Counted from the stretch's first letter, positions 7,816 through 18,631 are shown. The stretch is DNA of 64,000 bases from Bacteroidota bacterium (GCA_022573715.1 JACZTL010000003.1:1-64000), one strand, 5' to 3'. Numbers and translations are program-made. The notes: generated by a model not told the origin, from the letters alone.

Positions 7816-10638
7816 ATGAGTGTACTACAATCTAACAGAAGAAATAAACTATCTGAAAAATTTATTTCAAATTTTGTGAGCCTATATGTAGGTTATGTTG
7901 ACACAACTATAATTGATAATTTCATTTATTCGTTAGAAAAGAATTTGTTTCGTTTTCCAATCAATGCTGAGACAGAATCAAACCTTTACAGAATACTTTC
8001 CTCCAGATACGATAAAGCATCATTTATATTTAACTGCATTAATTATCCTATCTATTCACATCTTTTAATTGCTATTTCATCAAGCAGTAATTATTTAACT
8101 GATATTCTTATAAAAGATCCTGAATATTTTTACTGGTTAACAAGTACTTCAATATTGCAAAGTAGATTAGAGGAAAAATCTTTCCAAAAAGAAACAAAGA
8201 AATTGTTATCGTCATTTAATTCATACGAAGCAAAATTAAATTCACTAAAATCATTAAAAAGAAAGGAAACGTTGAGAATAGGTGTGAACGATATTTTAGG
8301 TTATGCAGATATCAAAACAACAATTAGTCAACTTTCTATATTGGCTAAAACCCTCGCAACTCAGTTGTTTGCTAATTGTTATGACCTCATCTTAAGTAAA
8401 TATAAAATAAAAAAAACAAATAGAAATTATACATTAATTGCATTGGGTAAATTAGGCGGAGATGAATTAAACTATAGTTCAGATATAGACTTGGTCTTAA
8501 TTTTTGATAAAAATATTATGATCAATAATAGAAAAGAATATTTTGAATTACTAACGGAAAGCTTGCAACTGTTTATTGAAAGCTCAAATACTATAACAGA
8601 AAACGGTTATTTATACCGAGTTGATTTCAGACTGAGACCCGATGGTAAATCATCCCCACTTTGCAGAACAATAAATGATACACTTCATTATTATGAAACA
8701 AGAGGTGAAGATTGGGAAAGACAAATGTTGATAAAAGCATCTTATGTTATGGGTGATAAAAAACTTTATCAGAAATTTATGGATTATCTACAACCTTTTA
8801 TTTACCCGAAGACTTTTCATACCTCTCCTTCAGAACAAGTAAAAAGATTAAAATCCGAAATAGAAAAAAAATTAAAGGATGAGCAAAATATAAAACTTAT
8901 TAAAGGGGGTATAAGGGATATCGAATTTTCTGTGCAAGCTCTTCAGCTTTTAAACGGGGGGAATATTCAAGATATCAGAACTCCTAATACTTTAGAAGCA
9001 ATTTATAAATTAAGACGAAATAAATTATTATCTAATTCAGAAGCTGACACTTTCCATTCTGCATACTATTTGTACAGAAAAATTGAACATTATCAACAGC
9101 TTATAAATGACAGACAAACACATGATATTCCAAAGAACAGAACAAAACTCTATTTGATGAGTCGTTATTTAGGTTTCAGAAATACAATTGAATTTGAAAG
9201 CAATTTAACAAAAACCAGAAATGATGTTAGAAAAATTTATTATTCTATAATAGGTTCAACCAAAAATTCTGATAAAAAAAAGAGTCGGTTTGAAAAAATA
9301 AATTTTAAAGATATTAAGACAGCATATAAAAACCTTCAGTTTTTAGAAACAGGTATCGGAATTGCAAATCAAAAGCAGTTTGATTCTAACACATCAAAAG
9401 CATTTACAGAAATAAAAGATATTTTATTTAAATTTCTCAACTCTTCAAACCAACCTGATAAAGTATTAAATAATTTTGCTAAAATAATTAGACAAGTTAA
9501 ATTCCCTTCTATTTGGTTTAAGGAATTAAAGGATAATAAATTTGCAAGAGCAGTATTTAAAGTGTGTGAATATTCTGATAAAATAATAGAACTATTGCTT
9601 AATAACCCTAATTTAACTGACATTATTTTATCAAAAAAAGTTTTTGAGACTATAACAATAAAAGTTTTACAAGATTATAAAATTCAAGGACTACTTTTAA
9701 TCATTATCTTTCAGTTTACAACCGGTAAAATCTCACATCATAAATTCTCCTATTTATTAAGTAACTATATTAAACTAAAAATAAATGAAACTGCAAAAAA
9801 AACATTGACGGAAAATATTGAAATCAATAATTTTTTAATAGCCGGTATGGGAAGTTTCAGTATAAATGGAACGACTCTTATCTCAGACATTGATCTTATT
9901 TTTATAACCGATCTTAACAACAATGAAAATATTATCGAAAATTATTTTCAAAAATTTCTGACAGAAATTAACAAACAATTAAAACCTTTTAAGTGTGATT
10001 GCAGGCTTAGACCTGAAGGCAAAAGCAGTCAACTTGTATGGAATATAGACGGGTATAATAACTATTTATACAACAGAGCAAAATTTTGGGAACTTCAATC
10101 TTTGTGTAAAATAAATTTTATTGCTGGAAATAAAAGAATATTTAACAAACTTATTAAAACTATCGAAAAAAAAATTAATGAATTAGATAAAAAATTGATT
10201 AAGCGAAAAATGATTGCAATGCGTAAAAAAATGCACCCGGTTTCATATTCAAGAGGCAAATCATTGTTCAATATAAAAACAAGTTCTGGCGGATTATTAG
10301 ACATTGATTTTATAATTCAGTTTTTTATTATTAGCGGAAAAATAACTTACAAAAATTGGCGTGGTAAATCTTTATTTAAGATTTTGAATTATTTAATAAA
10401 AACGAAAAGAAATAAAAATGAAATTAAGGAACTAAAGAATAATTTATATTTCTTAAAAAATCTATCAATAGCAAATCAGAATGTTTCAAACAATCGCTCT
10501 TATATTCTTCCCTCTAATAAAGAAGATGAAATTGTTTTGAGTAAATTCTTAAAGTTCGCAGATGAGAAAAGATTTAAAAAAAAATTATCAAAAATTATAA
10601 GCAGTAACAAAGCAATATTTAAAAGAATATTTAATTAA
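7816..10638 (+). CDS. glnE: Glutamate-ammonia ligase adenylyltransferase/deadenylylase
   Basis: This bifunctional enzyme adenylylates and deadenylylates glutamine synthetase in response to nitrogen status. It has two nucleotidyltransferase domains. The N-terminal one carries GKLGGDELNYSSDIDLVLIF (about 211-230) and RLRPDGKSSPL. The C-terminal one carries GSFSINGTTLISDIDLIFI (from about 678) and RLRPEGKSSQL. Both metal-binding D-x-D motifs are intact, so both activities are expected. The length of 940 residues is normal. It follows lptG after 71 bases. Neither glnA nor a PII gene is in the window. Confidence 0.93.
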   Translation: MSVLQSNRRNKLSEKFISNFVSLYVGYVDTTIIDNFIYSLEKNLFRFPINAETESNLYRILSSRYDKASFIFNCINYPIYSHLLIAISSSSNYLTDILIKDPEYFYWLTSTSILQSRLEEKSFQKETKKLLSSFNSYEAKLNSLKSLKRKETLRIGVNDILGYADIKTTISQLSILAKTLATQLFANCYDLILSKYKIKKTNRNYTLIALGKLGGDELNYSSDIDLVLIFDKNIMINNRKEYFELLTESLQLFIESSNTITENGYLYRVDFRLRPDGKSSPLCRTINDTLHYYETRGEDWERQMLIKASYVMGDKKLYQKFMDYLQPFIYPKTFHTSPSEQVKRLKSEIEKKLKDEQNIKLIKGGIRDIEFSVQALQLLNGGNIQDIRTPNTLEAIYKLRRNKLLSNSEADTFHSAYYLYRKIEHYQQLINDRQTHDIPKNRTKLYLMSRYLGFRNTIEFESNLTKTRNDVRKIYYSIIGSTKNSDKKKSRFEKINFKDIKTAYKNLQFLETGIGIANQKQFDSNTSKAFTEIKDILFKFLNSSNQPDKVLNNFAKIIRQVKFPSIWFKELKDNKFARAVFKVCEYSDKIIELLLNNPNLTDIILSKKVFETITIKVLQDYKIQGLLLIIIFQFTTGKISHHKFSYLLSNYIKLKINETAKKTLTENIEINNFLIAGMGSFSINGTTLISDIDLIFITDLNNNENIIENYFQKFLTEINKQLKPFKCDCRLRPEGKSSQLVWNIDGYNNYLYNRAKFWELQSLCKINFIAGNKRIFNKLIKTIEKKINELDKKLIKRKMIAMRKKMHPVSYSRGKSLFNIKTSSGGLLDIDFIIQFFIISGKITYKNWRGKSLFKILNYLIKTKRNKNEIKELKNNLYFLKNLSIANQNVSNNRSYILPSNKEDEIVLSKFLKFADEKRFKKKLSKIISSNKAIFKRIFN

Positions 10639-10649
10639 TCAAATTTAGA

Positions 10650-11741
10650 TTAATCATCCAGTGCATCAAGTAAATCTTCTTTCCTTTCTTGACTCAGTTC
10701 ATCTTTGGTTAAGAATGACTGCACAGTAATATCCATTTGTTGAATAAGATTTCTCTTGAAATATTTAGGCGCAAAAATAGAACCGTCGATCATATAAATT
10801 CGCTTACTTTTTTCATCATAAAAAGTATAATTTATAAATGGACCACCCATACCTTTTATGTTGAGTTCCCACAGCCCTTGTGTAAGTATTGTGTATCTGC
10901 CGTTAAAATTTATTTCGCTTGATGTGAAATAATCTTTAGCTATAACAACATAACCTTTATCATCCGCTGTACGGTAGAATTTTTTAGTAACTTCGTCTCT
11001 AACAGCTTTAATTGAATCTGCATTAAGATAAGCTAAAGATGCGTTGTCTATCCAATGAATAAAAATCCATCTTTCCATTTCGCTGTTAGGCGATCTTCTA
11101 ATCCAAACAAAGTTATTTACAGAATCATCTTTTGCAACCTGAAAATCAGCCTGAACATAAATAATCCACCCGTATTTTTTTAAGAATTGAGCTTCGATTT
11201 TTTTTTGCTCGAAATGTGAATTGTATAAGCTTTGATATAATCTTTTATCAGAAATTTTTTGATAAGTATAAATTAGATTTTCAGATTGTCCTTTTATTTT
11301 TTTTATTAATTTTTTAATTGTAGGTGCAGTTAAAACGGTTACTAACTGATTTCTCGCCCATAAATTATATTTACTTATAACAATTGTACTGTCGGTATTT
11401 ATTTGAACTTCAAGGTTTGTATCGATTACAGCGTGGATATATTTAGATGTTTCACTTCCAGAGTATAGGGGAGCAACAAAGATTATATTTTTTCTCCTTT
11501 TATAATGATCTAAACTTTCAATATCTACTCTTTTAAGAATAAATATTTTTTCAGGTTGTGGTGTATAAATTATTTTTTCAAATGTAGAAGAAAGTGCAGT
11601 CTTTAACTGTTCAAACTCCAAAGAATCCGCAAAAACTATAATTTGATCTTCGGGGCCTGAAGCAGGTTTTTGGGGAAATTTGCAAGATGCAATTGATACC
11701 ACAATTATAAATAAAAAAGAAAAAGTAAAAAATTTAATCAT
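10650..11741 (-). CDS. DUF4837 family lipoprotein
   Basis: The chosen ATG begins MIKFFTFSFLF, a signal peptide ending in the lipobox IASC. It lies two bases after the stop of the upstream gene; longer in-frame starts would overlap that gene and bury the signal peptide. The mature protein begins KFPQKPASGPEDQIIVFAD and contains WARNQLVTVL, IYVQADFQVAKDD and a C-terminal GPFINYTFYDEKSKRIYMID segment, as in the DUF4837 family of Bacteroidota. The function of the family is unknown. It is the last gene of the greA-led cluster. Confidence 0.75.
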   Translation of the reverse strand: MIKFFTFSFLFIIVVSIASCKFPQKPASGPEDQIIVFADSLEFEQLKTALSSTFEKIIYTPQPEKIFILKRVDIESLDHYKRRKNIIFVAPLYSGSETSKYIHAVIDTNLEVQINTDSTIVISKYNLWARNQLVTVLTAPTIKKLIKKIKGQSENLIYTYQKISDKRLYQSLYNSHFEQKKIEAQFLKKYGWIIYVQADFQVAKDDSVNNFVWIRRSPNSEMERWIFIHWIDNASLAYLNADSIKAVRDEVTKKFYRTADDKGYVVIAKDYFTSSEINFNGRYTILTQGLWELNIKGMGGPFINYTFYDEKSKRIYMIDGSIFAPKYFKRNLIQQMDITVQSFLTKDELSQERKEDLLDALDD

Positions 11742-11743
11742 TA

Positions 11744-12412
11744 TTATCTCGGTACATTTGGTATAATTAGTATAATATCCGGAAGAACAATAATATATAA
11801 AGCCCACATAATAAATCCTATTGTAACAGGAACAGACAAATTATCGTCCATCCATCCATACGATATATTTTCAACAATTGCCGCTGTACCGGCAGCAAAA
11901 AAACCGATTAAATATTCATAAATATCGCCGGTAATCTTCGGTGATATTAAAACTACAATAATTGCACTTATAAAGAATGCTAAAGTTCCCTCCAAACTTT
12001 TCCTAAGAAGTTTATGTTTTCCAAATTTCCTGCCGACCAGTGCTGCCATTGAATCACTTATTATAAGTACTCCAAAAGCAGTTAAAAACAATATTTTAGG
12101 AAATAGAAAAACACAAATAGTTGCCGATAGTAAAACATAAGATGCACCATTTAATGCTTTTTTATTATTGTCCTTTTCATGTTTCCTTAACAAAAATCCA
12201 AATATCGAGTAAAAAATTTTAGCTATTGCAGGTGAGAAGTATCTTAACAGATCTATGACAATAACAACAAATGTTAAAACAGATAATATTAAGAGAGCAT
12301 CGTGTCGAGAAATAAAATAATATACAATAGGAATTGAAAGAGAACAGAGATGAATTAGTTTTCTTATTACTTCATCTCTGTAATTAATTGTACCATTATC
12401 AATTATTGTCAT
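11744..12412 (-). CDS. Dolichol kinase-like / phosphatidate cytidylyltransferase-like membrane protein
   Basis: This is a polytopic membrane protein of the SEC59/DGK1/VTE5 (COG0170) type, whose members phosphorylate polyprenols, diacylglycerol or phytol, commonly with CTP. It has about seven hydrophobic segments in 222 residues. Family signatures are the N-terminal [15 protein letters not shown], the [20 protein letters not shown] block and the C-terminal [16 protein letters not shown]. The ATG lies inside the end of ftsH (14-base overlap). The lipid substrate cannot be read from the sequence. Confidence 0.82.
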   Translation of the reverse strand: MTIIDNGTINYRDEVIRKLIHLCSLSIPIVYYFISRHDALLILSVLTFVVIVIDLLRYFSPAIAKIFYSIFGFLLRKHEKDNNKKALNGASYVLLSATICVFLFPKILFLTAFGVLIISDSMAALVGRKFGKHKLLRKSLEGTLAFFISAIIVVLISPKITGDIYEYLIGFFAAGTAAIVENISYGWMDDNLSVPVTIGFIMWALYIIVLPDIILIIPNVPR

Positions 12413-14459
12413 CTTTTGCGGAGGGTTCTTTTGTTTTTCTTGTCTCCATTAATTTTTTAACATACTTAGGTACCTTTTTATCCGATTTTTCTTTTTTAAC
12501 ATCCTCTCTTACAAACGGAGGAAGTACCTCATCATTTATAATTGCATCTATTTCTTTAGAGTCTAGTATCTCTCTTTCCAGCAATTGCAACGAAAGTCTA
12601 TGAAGGATATCAATATTATCTTTTAGGATATTTTCAGCGTGCACCATTGCAGTAGTAACAATTAATCTAACTTCTTCATCAATATATTGTGCTGTTTTTT
12701 CACTGTAATCTCTATGCTGCTGTATTTCCCTTCCTAAAAATATTTCTTCTTCCTTTTTACCGAAATTTAAAGGACCTAATTTTTGACTCATTCCCCATTC
12801 ACAAACCATTTTTCTGGCAATACCTGTAGCTTTTTCAATATCGTTTCCTGCGCCAGTTGTATAATGATTAAAAATCAATTTCTCAGCTGCTCTTCCACCA
12901 AGTGCGTAAGTAATTACAGATTCTAAATATGATTTAGAATAAGTATGTTTTTCATCAATTGGCAAATAGCTTGTAACACCAAGAGAACTGCCTCTGGGAA
13001 TAATAGTAACTTTGTGTACTGGATCTGTATCGGGTAACATACGGGCAACCAAAACATGACCGCATTCATGGTAAGCGGTAGTTTTTTTCTCTTCCTCAGA
13101 AATAATCAAACTCTTTCTTTCCATTCCCATCATCACTTTATCTTTTGAATCTTCAAAGTCAGCCATTTCAACTTTCTTCTTATTTTTTCTGGCTGCCAAT
13201 AACGCTGCTTCATTAACTAAGTTTGCAAGATCGGCACCTGATAACCCCGGAGTTCCTTTAGCAAGAACTTCCAGATCAACTTGAGGTGAAAGAGGAATAT
13301 TACGAGTGTGTACTTTTAGTATTCCTTCTCTTCCTTTAACATCAGGTCTGTCAACAACTACTTGTCTGTCAAATCTTCCAGGTCTTAATAAAGCGGGATC
13401 CAAAACATCGGGTCTGTTAGTAGCGGCAATAATAATTACACCACTGTCTTGTTCAAAGCCATCCATTTCAACAAGAAGTTGATTTAGAGTTTGTTCTCTT
13501 TCGTCGTGCCCGCCGCCGATTCCGGCACCTCTTTGCCTTCCGACAGCATCAATCTCATCAATAAATATTATACACGGTGCGCTTTTCTTGCCTTGTTCGA
13601 ATAGATCTCTTACCCTGCTGGCTCCTACACCTACAAACATTTCAACGAAATCTGCGCCACTTATTGAAAAAAATGGACAACCTGCTTCACCGGCAACTGC
13701 ACGCGCCAATAAAGTTTTTCCTGTTCCCGGAGGTCCTAATAATAATACACCTTTTGGTATTTTACCGCCGAGTCTTTGGAATTTTTTAGGTTCTTTTAAA
13801 AACTCAATTATTTCTTGAAGTTCAACCTTTGCTTCGTCAGTACCGGCAACATCGTTAAACGTTACCTTAATTCCACTTTGAGAAATCAGTTTAGCTTTAC
13901 TTTTACCGAAAGAAAAAATCCCTTTAGTTCCGCCGCCTTGACCTTGCATACGACGCATAATAATAATCCAAACAGCTATAATTAATATCCACGGTAAAAA
14001 TCCAAAAAGTATGTTTAACCATTCATTCGAATTTTTTTCAAAAGTATACTTAATATTTTTACTTTTCCAGATTGCTTCCTGATCTTTTAGAATCGGTTCG
14101 GGGATATATACCGATATATTTCTTACTTTTATATTTTTATTACCTATTGTAATAGATTCTTCAGATTTTAATTCAGCTTTGAAGGTGTAATCGTTTATAT
14201 CTGATTTTGTTATTTTTGCTTCGCTAATTTTATCAGAATTGAGTAATAATTCGTATTGATTATAAGGAACTTCAACAAAGTTTGCAGTTCCTGCATTAAA
14301 TAATTGCATCACAATTACTGCTGCAATTACAACTGCTCCCCAACCAAACACCATTTTTATTATTTTAGACCAATCAAAATTATCGTCAGGTTTTATAGGC
14401 TTTTTATTCTTCGGAAATTTTAAAAAATTATTATTTTTATTGTTGTTCTTCTTTTTCAT
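12399..14459 (-). CDS. ftsH: ATP-dependent zinc metalloprotease FtsH
   Basis: This membrane-anchored AAA+ protease degrades unassembled membrane proteins and regulatory proteins. The two membrane segments are at about 36-52 and 149-167. Walker A GPPGTGKT is at 242-249, Walker B FIDEID near 299-304, and the second region of homology near 345-363. The zinc site is HECGH (464-468), where the usual HEAGH has Cys for Ala; the metal-binding residues are intact. The Lys/Asn-rich N-terminus and charged C-terminal tail are ordinary. The tilS-hpt-ftsH order is also seen in many Gram-positive bacteria. Confidence 0.97.
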   Translation of the reverse strand: MKKKNNNKNNNFLKFPKNKKPIKPDDNFDWSKIIKMVFGWGAVVIAAVIVMQLFNAGTANFVEVPYNQYELLLNSDKISEAKITKSDINDYTFKAELKSEESITIGNKNIKVRNISVYIPEPILKDQEAIWKSKNIKYTFEKNSNEWLNILFGFLPWILIIAVWIIIMRRMQGQGGGTKGIFSFGKSKAKLISQSGIKVTFNDVAGTDEAKVELQEIIEFLKEPKKFQRLGGKIPKGVLLLGPPGTGKTLLARAVAGEAGCPFFSISGADFVEMFVGVGASRVRDLFEQGKKSAPCIIFIDEIDAVGRQRGAGIGGGHDEREQTLNQLLVEMDGFEQDSGVIIIAATNRPDVLDPALLRPGRFDRQVVVDRPDVKGREGILKVHTRNIPLSPQVDLEVLAKGTPGLSGADLANLVNEAALLAARKNKKKVEMADFEDSKDKVMMGMERKSLIISEEEKKTTAYHECGHVLVARMLPDTDPVHKVTIIPRGSSLGVTSYLPIDEKHTYSKSYLESVITYALGGRAAEKLIFNHYTTGAGNDIEKATGIARKMVCEWGMSQKLGPLNFGKKEEEIFLGREIQQHRDYSEKTAQYIDEEVRLIVTTAMVHAENILKDNIDILHRLSLQLLEREILDSKEIDAIINDEVLPPFVREDVKKEKSDKKVPKYVKKLMETRKTKEPSAKDDNN

Positions 14460-14495
14460 AAATATAATTTTAAATTTTACATTCTCGCTATTTAA

Positions 14496-15059
14496 TTATT
14501 CATGTAAAGCATAGATTGTTCTCAAATTTCTGTATTTTTGGGCATAATCTAAGCCATAACCTATTACAAACTTACTTGGAATATTAAAGCCAATATAATG
14601 AATTTTTACTTTATATCTAAGACTATCCGGCTTCACCAAGAGAGATGCAACCCTCATACTAGCGGGTTTATGCTGCTGCATTAAATTTTCTATGAATCTT
14701 ATCGATAAGCCGGAATCGACTATATCTTCTACTATAATAATATCTCTTCCTTCAACATCACAGTTTAGTTCTTTAAGCAATGTAACATTACCTGATGATA
14801 TTTTTGCATCTCCATAACTTGATAATTTAAAGAAATCAATTTCACAATCTGTTGAAATATTTCTAATTAAATCAGTTAGAAAAATAAAAGCACCGTTTAA
14901 AACTCCAATAAAAACAGGTGTTCTACCCTTATAATCTTTTGATATTTCTTCCCCCATTTCCTTAACTCTTTTCTGTATCTTGTCTTCAGATAAATAAGGA
15001 ACAAAGATTTCTTTCCCGATTACCAACTGTTCTTTTTTACCGCTTCCTATTTTAGACAT
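14496..15059 (-). CDS. hpt: Hypoxanthine phosphoribosyltransferase
   Basis: This purine salvage enzyme makes IMP or GMP from hypoxanthine or guanine and PRPP. The PRPP-binding motif is IIIVEDIVDSGLSI (107-120). The flexible-loop region around LSSYGDAKISSG (79-90) and the C-terminal FVIGYGLDYAQKYRNL, which contacts the base, are present. The length of 187 residues is normal. Its start overlaps the end of tilS by 13 bases. Confidence 0.93.
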   Translation of the reverse strand: MSKIGSGKKEQLVIGKEIFVPYLSEDKIQKRVKEMGEEISKDYKGRTPVFIGVLNGAFIFLTDLIRNISTDCEIDFFKLSSYGDAKISSGNVTLLKELNCDVEGRDIIIVEDIVDSGLSIRFIENLMQQHKPASMRVASLLVKPDSLRYKVKIHYIGFNIPSKFVIGYGLDYAQKYRNLRTIYALHE

Positions 15060-16414
15060 ATGGAATAAACCTTTTTTGTATCTGACGTTATTTTAAATCT
15101 ATTATCTAATCGTAAACCCAATACCCACACAATCTTGTTATTGTTGGTTAAAATTAATTGTTCCCTCTTTTTATAATTTGGAATTTTTTGCTCTGTAAGA
15201 TAATCTGAAATTTTCTTAGTTCCATTTAAACCGATAGGATAAAATCTATCTCCGTTCTTCCATCTTCTAATTTTAAAACTTCCTTTTATTTTGTCACCGG
15301 AGATTAATTCAATATTTCTGTTATTTGTAAAATTTAAATTTTTCAGATCCTTAACTTTTTTTATCGATATTCTTTTAGAATTTAATTTAATTTCATCGTC
15401 CGGTTTTAATGTAAATGAAACAAAGTCCTTCTTCGTTCTATTTCTTCTTATTAAAATCATACCCCTTTCTTTTTGTGCAGTTAAATTTCCCGGAAGATTA
15501 ATTTTTTGACCAATTCTTTTATTTGCTAAACCTACAATATCATTAATATTATTAAAGTTAAGTTCTTCCGAAAATTGTTTTGAGACAACATCTTTTATTA
15601 TAAAACTAAGTTGTTTAATTTTTTCTTTTACTTCATTGGTTAATAATATTTTTATTTTATCTTTATCAGTTTTAATAAACTTTATCAAGTCTTTATTTAA
15701 TACGTTTTTAATTAATACTTTTACTTCTTTAAAAACTTCGGATGATTTAAATATACTTTCTTCGACATTCGGATTTAGATTTTCTTTTATAAGCGGCAAA
15801 ATATTATTACGAATATAGTTCCTCTCGTAAACATTACTTAGATTTGATTTATCTGTCCTATAATTTAATCCTGACTTATTTAAATAATTTAATATGCTTT
15901 CTTTTTTTAAGCATAATATCGGCCGAATAATATTTCCTCTTTCAATGGGAATACCTGATATCCCGTCAATTCCGGTACCCTTAATTAAATTTAACAATAT
16001 AGTTTCTGCATTGTCACCGCTGTTATGTGCTGTAGCAATCTTATTGTAGCTGTATTTTTGTGCAGTGTTTCTCAGCTCTAAATATCTAATCTCCCTCCCT
16101 GCTTCCTCAATAGACACCCTATTTTTGTAAGCAAATGATTTTACATTTTTATTCTTTGAATAATATTTCACTTTCATTTTTTTACAGAATTTTTCACAAA
16201 ACTCTTGATCAGTTTTTGCATCAGTTCCTCGAATTCTGTGATTTATATGTAATGCACCAATGTCAATTTGAAATCTTCTTTTATATTTTACTAAAAGATG
16301 TAAAAGAAAAACCGAATCAGGACCACCGCTTAAAGCAACAAGAATTTTGTCGCCTTTCTTAATAAGATTTTTATTGTCTATAAATTTTAGCGCTGTTTGT
16401 TCTATCTTTTTCAT
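15047..16414 (-). CDS. tilS: tRNA(Ile)-lysidine synthase
   Basis: This enzyme attaches lysine to C34 of the CAU-anticodon tRNA-Ile2, converting it to AUA reading. The PP-loop motif SGGPDS is at 29-34, and the N-type ATP pyrophosphatase fold continues with HINHRIRGTDA and TAHNSGDNAETILLNL. The C-terminal domain contains IRRWKNGDRFYPIGLNGTKK, typical of TilS. The length is 455 residues. It starts nine bases after the ribE stop. A CAU tRNA gene is in the window at 33.4 kb, although that one looks like elongator tRNA-Met. Confidence 0.93.
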   Translation of the reverse strand: MKKIEQTALKFIDNKNLIKKGDKILVALSGGPDSVFLLHLLVKYKRRFQIDIGALHINHRIRGTDAKTDQEFCEKFCKKMKVKYYSKNKNVKSFAYKNRVSIEEAGREIRYLELRNTAQKYSYNKIATAHNSGDNAETILLNLIKGTGIDGISGIPIERGNIIRPILCLKKESILNYLNKSGLNYRTDKSNLSNVYERNYIRNNILPLIKENLNPNVEESIFKSSEVFKEVKVLIKNVLNKDLIKFIKTDKDKIKILLTNEVKEKIKQLSFIIKDVVSKQFSEELNFNNINDIVGLANKRIGQKINLPGNLTAQKERGMILIRRNRTKKDFVSFTLKPDDEIKLNSKRISIKKVKDLKNLNFTNNRNIELISGDKIKGSFKIRRWKNGDRFYPIGLNGTKKISDYLTEQKIPNYKKREQLILTNNNKIVWVLGLRLDNRFKITSDTKKVYSICLK

Positions 16415-16423
16415 ATTAATTAA

Positions 16424-17020
16424 TTATTTCGAATTTTCTTCTGTTAATTTAATTACATATTTGCCCAAGACATCAAATTCAAGATTAACCCTATCACCTA
16501 CTTTCTTTTTAGAAAAAACAGTTTCTTCCCAAGTGTGAGGAATAATGCCTACAGAAAATGTATTATCTTTCAAGTCTGCTACAGTCATACTAACACCATC
16601 AATTGTTACAGATCCAACAGAAATAAGAAATTTTGAAAATTCTTTTGGATATGAAAACTTAACATAATGGCTGTTCGTCAATACTTTTATTTCTTCAACT
16701 TTTCCTGTCGTATCAACGTGGCCCAAAACAAAATGCCCGCCTAATCTTGCGTTTGCTTTAAGAGGTCTTTCCAAATTAACACGGTCCCCAATTTCAAGAT
16801 CCCCTAAGTTAGATTTTTTTAAAGTTTCCTCTATAGCTTCAACGGAAAATCCTTTTGAATCAAATTCTACTGTTGTTAAGCATACTCCGTTAACACTTAT
16901 GCTGTTGCCAATTTGGATACCATCGAGAATTTTTCCTGCCTCAAAATATAGCTTTACACCCAATACTTTGGGTGTTTTTGATTTTAAAGTACCGACTTCT
17001 TCTATTAATCCTGTAAACAT
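16424..17020 (-). CDS. ribE: Riboflavin synthase alpha chain
   Basis: This enzyme disproportionates two lumazine molecules into riboflavin. It consists of two tandem lumazine-binding domains, roughly 1-88 and 97-185, the first beginning MFTGLIEEVGTL with the repeat signature SISVNGVCLTT. The second copy has VTIDGVSMTVADL. The length of 198 residues is standard. It overlaps the ribD stop by one base. No ribBA or ribH gene is adjacent. Confidence 0.95.
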   Translation of the reverse strand: MFTGLIEEVGTLKSKTPKVLGVKLYFEAGKILDGIQIGNSISVNGVCLTTVEFDSKGFSVEAIEETLKKSNLGDLEIGDRVNLERPLKANARLGGHFVLGHVDTTGKVEEIKVLTNSHYVKFSYPKEFSKFLISVGSVTIDGVSMTVADLKDNTFSVGIIPHTWEETVFSKKKVGDRVNLEFDVLGKYVIKLTEENSK

Positions 17021-18117
17021 TATTTACCCCTCTTTTTCATTTTAATTAAAATATCATTACCAATTTTTTTGTGTTCAAAAATTTCTAAATTTAATATTTT
17101 TTTAATATTGTATAAATTAAAATCACCTGCCCAAGATAATCCCCTTCCCATAATTTTTGGACTTACAAACAACATTAATTCGTCAAATAATTTCTGTTTG
17201 ATAAACGAATTAAATACCTTGCTGCCGCCTTCAACAATTACTGAAGTAATTTTCATTTTAGCCAATTGTATTAAGACCATTTTCAAATTCAAAAGATCAT
17301 CATTATTTTTTTTAACAAACAAAATCTCTGCGCCGGCATTCTTTAATACATTTAATTTTTTCAAATTATTTTTATTCTCATTAGCAGTAATTATAATAAT
17401 TTTTTCCTCTTTTTTTGAAATAAAAACATTACTGCTTGTGTTTATTCTTAATTTTGAATCTAATATTATCTTATGAGGATTTCTTCCCTTTACAAATCTT
17501 ATGTTTAGTGAAGGATTATCTTTCTTAAAAGTATTATAACCAATTAGAACAGCATCATATTCGGATCTTAATTTATGTACAAATTTCCTGGATCGGATAG
17601 AAGAAATCCATTTTGAATTACCCCTTTCGTCAGCAATTTTCCCATCTAAAGTAACAGCCGCTTTTAAAGTAATATAAGGTATTTTTTCAGATATATATTT
17701 ATTAAAGAACTTATTTAGTTCTTTGCATTCATTTTCTTTAACACCAAGACTTACATAAATTTTTGCTTTTTTTAATTTTGCAATTCCCCTTCCGTTTACA
17801 AGCGGATTGATATCCTTTGTGCCAATTACAACTCTTTTAACTTTTTCTTTTATCAATCTTTCAACACAAGGAGGTGTATTCCCGTAAATTGAGCAGGGTT
17901 CTAATGTAACATATACAGTGGAATTTTTTACACTTGTTAAAGCTGATTTTATAGCATTTATTTCCGCATGATACTCCCCGTATTTTTTATGATAACCTTT
18001 GCCAATTATTTTACCGTTTTTAACAATTACGCAACCTACCATTGGATTCGGACTAACTTTTCCGCTTCCTTTTTTTGCTGTATTAATTGCTAATTTTATG
18101 TACTCTTCATCCGTCAC
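17020..18117 (-). CDS. ribD: Bifunctional riboflavin deaminase/reductase
   Basis: The N-terminal cytidine-deaminase-like zinc domain has HAE (50-52) and PCSIYGNTPPC (74-84) as ligands. The C-terminal reductase domain contains GRGIAKL, KAAVTLDGKIAD (residues about 151-162), GYNTFKKDNPSLNIR and VEGGSKVFNSF. It performs the second and third committed steps of riboflavin synthesis. The length of 365 residues is normal. It is followed by ribE with one-base overlap and preceded by greA with an eight-base gap. No FMN riboswitch is visible at the head of this cluster. Confidence 0.95.
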   Translation of the reverse strand: MTDEEYIKLAINTAKKGSGKVSPNPMVGCVIVKNGKIIGKGYHKKYGEYHAEINAIKSALTSVKNSTVYVTLEPCSIYGNTPPCVERLIKEKVKRVVIGTKDINPLVNGRGIAKLKKAKIYVSLGVKENECKELNKFFNKYISEKIPYITLKAAVTLDGKIADERGNSKWISSIRSRKFVHKLRSEYDAVLIGYNTFKKDNPSLNIRFVKGRNPHKIILDSKLRINTSSNVFISKKEEKIIIITANENKNNLKKLNVLKNAGAEILFVKKNNDDLLNLKMVLIQLAKMKITSVIVEGGSKVFNSFIKQKLFDELMLFVSPKIMGRGLSWAGDFNLYNIKKILNLEIFEHKKIGNDILIKMKKRGK

Positions 18118-18125
18118 AATTTATT

Positions 18126-18602
18126 TTACTCAATTGACAAAATTTCAAATCCTAAAATACCCGCCGGTGCTTGTACTTTTATTTTTTCACCTAATTTACT
18201 TCCCATCAAACTCTTACCTACGGGAGAAGTTACTGATATTTTCCCCGCTTGAAAATCAGCTTCTTCGGCAGAAACAAGTATGTAATTAATAATTTTATTG
18301 GTTTTTAGATTCTTAATGGAAACCCTGGATAAAATATGTATCTCGTTTTCGGGGAAATCTTTCGGATCAATAACTCTTGTGCGGGAAAGAATATTTTCAA
18401 GCTTGCTTATTTTAAGTTCAAATAAACCCTGTTCTTCTTTTGCAGCATCGTATTCCGCATTTTCTGATAAATCACCGTGGGCTCTAGCCTCAGCAATTTT
18501 TTCAGCAATTTTTTTTCTGCCTGTTGTTTTATATTCTTTTAACTCTTTTTCAAGTTCAACTAATCTTTCTTTAGTTAAATAAACAAAACTTGATTCTGCC
18601 AT
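18126..18602 (-). CDS. greA: Transcription elongation factor GreA
   Basis: GreA stimulates transcript cleavage by backtracked RNA polymerase. The N-terminal coiled coil contains IAEARAHGDLSENAEYDAAK, with the acidic tip residues at about D49 and E52. The C-terminal FKBP-like domain has TSPVGKSLMGSKLGEKI. The length of 158 residues is exact for the family. It is the first gene of the tightly packed cluster running to DUF4837, so it probably carries the promoter for that cluster. Confidence 0.95.
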   Translation of the reverse strand: MAESSFVYLTKERLVELEKELKEYKTTGRKKIAEKIAEARAHGDLSENAEYDAAKEEQGLFELKISKLENILSRTRVIDPKDFPENEIHILSRVSIKNLKTNKIINYILVSAEEADFQAGKISVTSPVGKSLMGSKLGEKIKVQAPAGILGFEILSIE

Positions 18603-18631
18603 ATTATTCTCTTTTTATTTATGTCTATTTT

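Noticed and set aside
17069-17476. 135-codon plus-strand frame with hydrophobic residues
   Set aside because: Antisense to ribD; the Phe/Ile/Leu richness results from reading Lys/Asn codons backwards.
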